64,000 nucleotides of DNA, from contig JANFOG010000005.1 in assembly GCA_024336345.1 (NCBI GenBank), positions 1,364,001 to 1,428,000 on the forward strand, given 5' to 3'. This DNA is from Mariannaea sp. PMI_226 (taxonomy: Eukaryota; Ascomycota; Sordariomycetes; Hypocreales; Nectriaceae). Positions 59,895 to 64,000 of the stretch are shown in pieces. Below the pieces are notes generated by a model. The model was not told the origin of the DNA, ran no database searches, and was given only the letters and a program-made list of their open reading frames with translations. A program made the position numbers and the translations under genes. Position 1 is the stretch's first letter. The number at the start of each line of letters is the position of its first letter.

Positions 59895-62369
59895 ATGGTT
59901 CGCTCGTCAGTTGTCGCCGCCGCTGTGATGGCCGCGGGCGCCGTGGCTTCCAAGGTGGCCCCTCGTTGCGACCCTAAGGTCCCTGGGGATTGCCATTTGG
60001 TCGGAGTGGACATTGAGGTTGAGTGCCCCCCTGGTGCTGTTGACTGCCATCCCAAACACCACCATCATGGTCACCATGGTCACCACCATGGCCATCATCA
60101 CCATCACCACAAGGAGTATCACGGGGGCCATCACCACAAGGTCGACCGCCGTGGGGAGTATGAGCATGAAGAGCATCACGATCATCATCATGAGCACCAC
60201 CACGAGGAGTACTACCCTCACGAGGAGCATCACCATCATCATCACGGTGAGCATCACCACGATCATGACCACCATGAGCATCACCATCACGATGATCACC
60301 ATCATGAGCACCACCACAAAGAGTACTATCCCCGTGGCGAGTATGAGCATGAAGAGCATCACCACCACCATGAGGAACATCACCACAAGGAGTATTACCC
60401 TCATGAGGAGCACCACCATCATCACGGTGAGCATCATCACGATCATGACCATCACGAGCATCACCACGAGCATCACCACGGTGAGCACCATAAGGAGTAC
60501 TACCCTCGTGGCGAGTATGAGCATGAGGAGCACCACCACCACCATGAGGACCATCACCACAAGGAGTACTACCCTCATGAGGACCATCACCACCACCACG
60601 GTGAGCATCATCACAAGGAGTACTATCCTCATGAGGAGCACCACCATCACGAGGAACATCACCATAAGGAGTACTATCCCCATAAGGAGCATCACCATCA
60701 TGAACACCACGGTGAGCACCACAAGGAGTACTATCCTCGTGGTGAATATCCCCATGAGGAGCACCATCACCATGAGGAACATCACCACAAGGAGTACTAC
60801 CCTCACGAGGACCATCACCACCACCACGGTGAGCACCATCACAAGGAGTACTATCCTCACGAGGAGCATCATCACCACCATGGTGAGCACCATGATCACC
60901 ATGAGCATCATCACCATGGTGAGCATCACAAGGAGTACTACCCCCGTGGTGAGTATCCTCACGAGGAGCACCACCATCACCACGATGACCACCATCACCA
61001 TGATGACCACCATGATTATTATGACCATCATGAGCATCACCATGACCATCATCACGAGCATCACCATGGCGAGCACCACCACAAGGAGTACTACCCTCGC
61101 GGAGAGTACGGTCATGAGGAGCATCCGTGGTACCCATATGAGGACCACCACGAGCATCATCATGAGCACCACGGAGACCACCATCACCATCATGAGCACC
61201 CCGTGTATCCTATTATCAAGCATCATGTTGAGCACCACCATGAAGAGCATCATGGGTATCCTTATGTCAAGCATCACGATGAACACCACCATCACGAGCA
61301 TCATCATGAGCACCATGGTTATCCTTTTGAGGAGCACCATCACCATGAGGAGCATCATGGCTACCCCTATGAGAAGCATCACATGGAGCATCATGGCGAG
61401 CACCATCATGAGCACCACCACAAGGAATACTATCCCCGTGGTGAGTATGAACACGAGGAGCATCACCACCACCACCATGACGAGCATCACCATCACCACG
61501 GCGATCACCATCATGTTGATTACCACCATCACCACCATGGTGATCACCACGAGTATCCCCATGAGGACAAGTACGAGAAGTACCACCACTGGGTGCAGCG
61601 TGGATTCCCCCTTGAGGAGGAGAAGCCTGAGGAGCATGTCGAATGCCCCCCCGATGCTCCTGATTGCCCTTACCGTCATCACGATGAGCACCATGATGAT
61701 CACCACCACGAGGAGCATCCTGTGTACCCTGTCGTTCCTGAGAAGCCAGTCTATGATGATCATCATGAACATGTTGAGTGCCCTCCTGATGTTCCTGACT
61801 GCCCCTACCGCCATCATGATGAGCACAAGGACGATCACCACCATGAGTGCCCTCCCGATGTTCCTGATTGCCACCCTGAGCACCCCGAGTATCCTGTCGT
61901 TCCTGAGAAGCCCGAGGAGGATTGCGACGAGCATAAGGAAGAGCACAAGGAGGAGCACCCTATTGAGTGCCCTCCCGATGTCATCGACTGCCCTTACCGC
62001 AAGCCCACACCTCCCCCTGCTGTGATCGTCGAGGAGCCTTGTGTTGGTTGCCACGGTCCCAAGAACTTCACTCACGGTCATGGCTGCCCCCCTGAAGGTT
62101 GTGGTCTCAAGAAGGTCATTGTCGAGTGCAACGGTGAGGAGTGCAAGCACAACGAGGAGTGCCACGGCGAGCACTGCCCTCCTCCCTCTCCTCCTACTCC
62201 TCCCCCCGTCATCAAGCCTGCGCCCTGCACCGGCGAGAACTGCGGCACTCACACCGAGACTCACACTCACGAGACTCCTGCCGTTGTCGTCAGCTCCGGT
62301 GTCAAGGCCTACTCCACCAGCCTCCTTGCTGCCGCTGGAGCTCTTGTCATCTCTTTCGCCCTCCTGTAA
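59895..62369 (+). CDS. Secreted, GPI-anchored histidine-rich repeat protein
   Basis: A single exon encodes 824 residues. A signal peptide (MVRSSVVAAAVMAAGAVA) is followed by CDPKVPGDC and CPPGAVDC. Residues of about 50-570 are imperfect repeats rich in His, Glu and Tyr: twelve KEYYP and one EEYYP, alternating PHEEHHHHHGEHH and PRGEY(E/P/G)HEEHHHH units. A cysteine segment follows with four more CPPD-x2-DC motifs and CVGCHGPKN, then a Pro-rich stretch. The tail SSGVKAYSTSLLAAAGALVI and a final hydrophobic run fit a GPI signal with a likely anchor site at 800-802. The protein should sit on the cell wall or plasma membrane. The density of His and acidic residues suggests binding of Zn, Cu or Ni, or buffering of pH; this is inference. 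I know no named family for it. Confidence 0.9.
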   Translation: MVRSSVVAAAVMAAGAVASKVAPRCDPKVPGDCHLVGVDIEVECPPGAVDCHPKHHHHGHHGHHHGHHHHHHKEYHGGHHHKVDRRGEYEHEEHHDHHHEHHHEEYYPHEEHHHHHHGEHHHDHDHHEHHHHDDHHHEHHHKEYYPRGEYEHEEHHHHHEEHHHKEYYPHEEHHHHHGEHHHDHDHHEHHHEHHHGEHHKEYYPRGEYEHEEHHHHHEDHHHKEYYPHEDHHHHHGEHHHKEYYPHEEHHHHEEHHHKEYYPHKEHHHHEHHGEHHKEYYPRGEYPHEEHHHHEEHHHKEYYPHEDHHHHHGEHHHKEYYPHEEHHHHHGEHHDHHEHHHHGEHHKEYYPRGEYPHEEHHHHHDDHHHHDDHHDYYDHHEHHHDHHHEHHHGEHHHKEYYPRGEYGHEEHPWYPYEDHHEHHHEHHGDHHHHHEHPVYPIIKHHVEHHHEEHHGYPYVKHHDEHHHHEHHHEHHGYPFEEHHHHEEHHGYPYEKHHMEHHGEHHHEHHHKEYYPRGEYEHEEHHHHHHDEHHHHHGDHHHVDYHHHHHGDHHEYPHEDKYEKYHHWVQRGFPLEEEKPEEHVECPPDAPDCPYRHHDEHHDDHHHEEHPVYPVVPEKPVYDDHHEHVECPPDVPDCPYRHHDEHKDDHHHECPPDVPDCHPEHPEYPVVPEKPEEDCDEHKEEHKEEHPIECPPDVIDCPYRKPTPPPAVIVEEPCVGCHGPKNFTHGHGCPPEGCGLKKVIVECNGEECKHNEECHGEHCPPPSPPTPPPVIKPAPCTGENCGTHTETHTHETPAVVVSSGVKAYSTSLLAAAGALVISFALL
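60045..61620 (+). repeat. His/Glu/Tyr-coding imperfect tandem repeat
   Basis: CAC/CAT-GAG/GAC-rich DNA encodes repeated KEYYP and GEHHHH units of variable length (mostly 17-35 residues). Units differ by insertion or loss of whole codons, as expected from slippage and unequal exchange. Confidence 0.85.
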
Positions 62370-63539
62370 AGGGTATAACCGATGGATTTCGCACTGAGGA
62401 AAATTTTATGGGTTGGGATAGTAACTGGATCGTGGTAATTGTAATTTGTGATATGGCAACCGGAATTTTGGAAACTGTCTGGGACAGATTAGGCTAGCCC
62501 TAAGATAGAACTGACAATTGAAGGAACTGCTTTTTGATATTAAAACCGATCGATTCGTTTCCTCTCATTGTGATGTCTTTGTAATATTTGGAAGTCTGCA
62601 ACCTCTAGTGATTATGTTGAATCAATTCTCTAGCGTCTCCTTCACGCTCTCCTTTAGTACTCCCACGGCTTCGTCAATATACAAAGCTTTGTAGAGTCAA
62701 GTTCTCTGATCAAAGGGACAGTGAATAAGATACAGCTTTCCATGGCCAGATCGCTTGATAAGGCGGAGTGCATGGAAAGGAGCGTATACTAATCAGCAAA
62801 CACACCATATACTGGCTTGTTGCTGTTAGATCCTAATATGAAAAAAATCTGCTAGCTTTGACAATAGTTCAGCGCTGTTAAGATGGATTATAAGGAGGTG
62901 GATGGTGTTTCTTGTGAGTTATCTGTCCTCGACAGAGGATGAAATGTCAGCAAGCAGTTGAATTCTTTCGAGTGATGAGAACCTGAACAGAAGCTGCACC
63001 ATGGTTAACAACTTATTCATCACAGTTCAACCCTAGCCATGTCCAGCTGGTGCCAACATCTCAAGCTTCCACTTGAGTTATCGGTGGCCAATGATTTTTT
63101 GCCGTATGTGCAGCATGAAACCATTGCCGTGCAACAAGAATAGTGCAGGAAACATTGAAAAGGGAGGGGGGGGGGGGTGGGAGGGTGCGACATGAAGACG
63201 GGAGACATCTCTAGACGGCCTTTCCATTCTATTTTCTGAGTCGCCGAGAGGCAGTATTCTATGCCTTGTATTTTTATTTCATATCCTTTTAGAGCCGTCT
63301 ATAAAAAAAAACTTTTCGATAAACGCAATGTCTCCCAGCTTAGCAAAAGAGATGCTTGTTGTATAGTATCTCACGCTGAGCCTCACGGCCAGCCAGTTGG
63401 CTTTGCTGTCGGAAGTAGTCAAATAACAGTCCCTTAATAACAAAAAAATTTATAAGTTCTTGGTGCCGCAGGTCAACAACGTGTCTTCGCATTATTTCGA
63501 AGCTCAGGTTTCACTTTGGAAACTTGCACTGGTAGCAAT
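62370..63539. other. Convergent intergenic region
   Basis: This is the 3' flank of the His-rich gene and of ADE4. It contains a G-rich tract at 63163-63183 and AT-rich DNA at 63,255-63,460. No gene seen. Confidence 0.55.
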
Positions 63540-64000
63540 CTACCGCTCAGTCGCAAAGTTGTGAAGGCTGTGACATGGTTAGTCCCTGGACACTTCCTCA
63601 AGTTCCGAATTGGCCAACGTACCTGATGTCCTCTTGGCTGGTGTTCACAGTCTCTGGTCTGGTTTCTGATTCCTTCTGTACATTCACGGGCGCACCGTTG
63701 GCAACCAGAGTAAGCTTCTTTGCGTCTGGGCCTTCCTCTCCCGCACTTCTTCTCTTCTTTCCCTTCGCCCGAATTTCGCTGATGTGGTCAAAGTAGCTCT
63801 CTGGCACTTCCGTTTGATACTTTCCACAGAAGACTCCAACCTCAAAATCTGTGATGTTCTTTTCACCCTCGACTGCATCGAAACAGGCTGCTTTCAAATC
63901 ATCCAGGGATTGGTATATCAACTGAAATAAATGTTAATATTGTAAATTGACTTAATGGACAAGAGCATCTTACCTCATCAGCGCCGATAAGCTTTGCGAT
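63540..64000 (-). CDS. ade4: Amidophosphoribosyltransferase, C-terminal part (cut by the window edge)
   Basis: Only the last 117 residues are inside the window, as exons 64000-63974, 63921-63623 and 63567-63540. They read IAKLIGADE|LIYQSLDDLKAACFDA, then FEVGVFCGKYQTEVPESYF, a Lys/Arg-rich stretch and SQEDIS|LHNFATER. This is the C-terminus of the PurF/Ade4 family, which makes 5-phosphoribosylamine from PRPP and glutamine in the first step of purine synthesis in the cytosol. The N-terminal glutaminase and the PRPP site lie outside. The 28-base last exon was chosen because without it the frame ends in an unrelated YVGQFGT; the AG|GTACGT donor and CACAG acceptor are good. Confidence 0.88.

Noticed and set aside
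60045..61620. CRISPR-like regular repeats
   Set aside because: Repeats are coding, vary in length and lie inside one frame of a eukaryotic gene; no spacers.

Overview
This window is nuclear DNA of a filamentous ascomycete, most likely a Sordariomycete and perhaps a member of the Hypocreales. The coding genes are split by short introns of about 45-140 bases with GTRNGT donors, CTRAC-like branch sites and YAG acceptors. Leaders are rich in CT. The gene set is typically fungal: inositol-phosphorylceramide synthase, a Zn2Cys6 regulator, a Nab3-type RNA-binding protein, an Rpa34-type Pol I subunit and a GPI-anchored wall protein. Copies of ACCTAGGT/TACCTACC motifs are scattered between genes. The order and species are inferred, not proven.

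Layout, left to right. At 53-1313 is the 3' part of an unrecognised coiled-coil gene. A ferric-reductase-like gene (1968-3840, +) converges on a NAB3-like gene (7018-4408, -). NAB3 is divergent from a mitochondrial GGQ release-factor-like gene (8162-8872, +). A CaM-dependent kinase (10193-11548, +) converges on AUR1 (14627-13201, -). A 9 kb stretch without convincing genes follows. Next comes the divergent pair RPA34-like (25835-23633, -) and GRC3 (26332-28814, +), then a long leader and a Zn2Cys6 regulator (33104-35778, +). A second gene-poor stretch of about 11.5 kb holds one likely small gene (38272-37876, -) and a 14-base minisatellite near 43.3-43.6 kb. The right third is denser: a C2H2 protein (48022-47306, -), an SRO7/Lgl exocytosis gene (50458-53549, +), a single-pass membrane protein (55258-54425, -), SmF (56439-56079, -), an atypical SDR (57538-58474, +), a very His-rich GPI-anchored repeat protein (59895-62369, +) and the 3' end of ADE4 (64000-63540, -).

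Most genes are single-copy housekeeping functions: rRNA synthesis and processing (RPA34, GRC3), nuclear RNA termination and splicing (NAB3, SmF), sphingolipid synthesis (AUR1), secretion (SRO7), purine synthesis (ADE4) and mitochondrial ribosome rescue. There is no secondary-metabolite cluster, intact transposon, CRISPR array or convincing tRNA/rRNA gene. The most unusual objects are the His-rich surface protein, whose repeat keeps three frames open, the 14-base minisatellite, and the two gene-poor blocks. All exon boundaries were worked out by eye from splice signals, reading frame and protein continuity.
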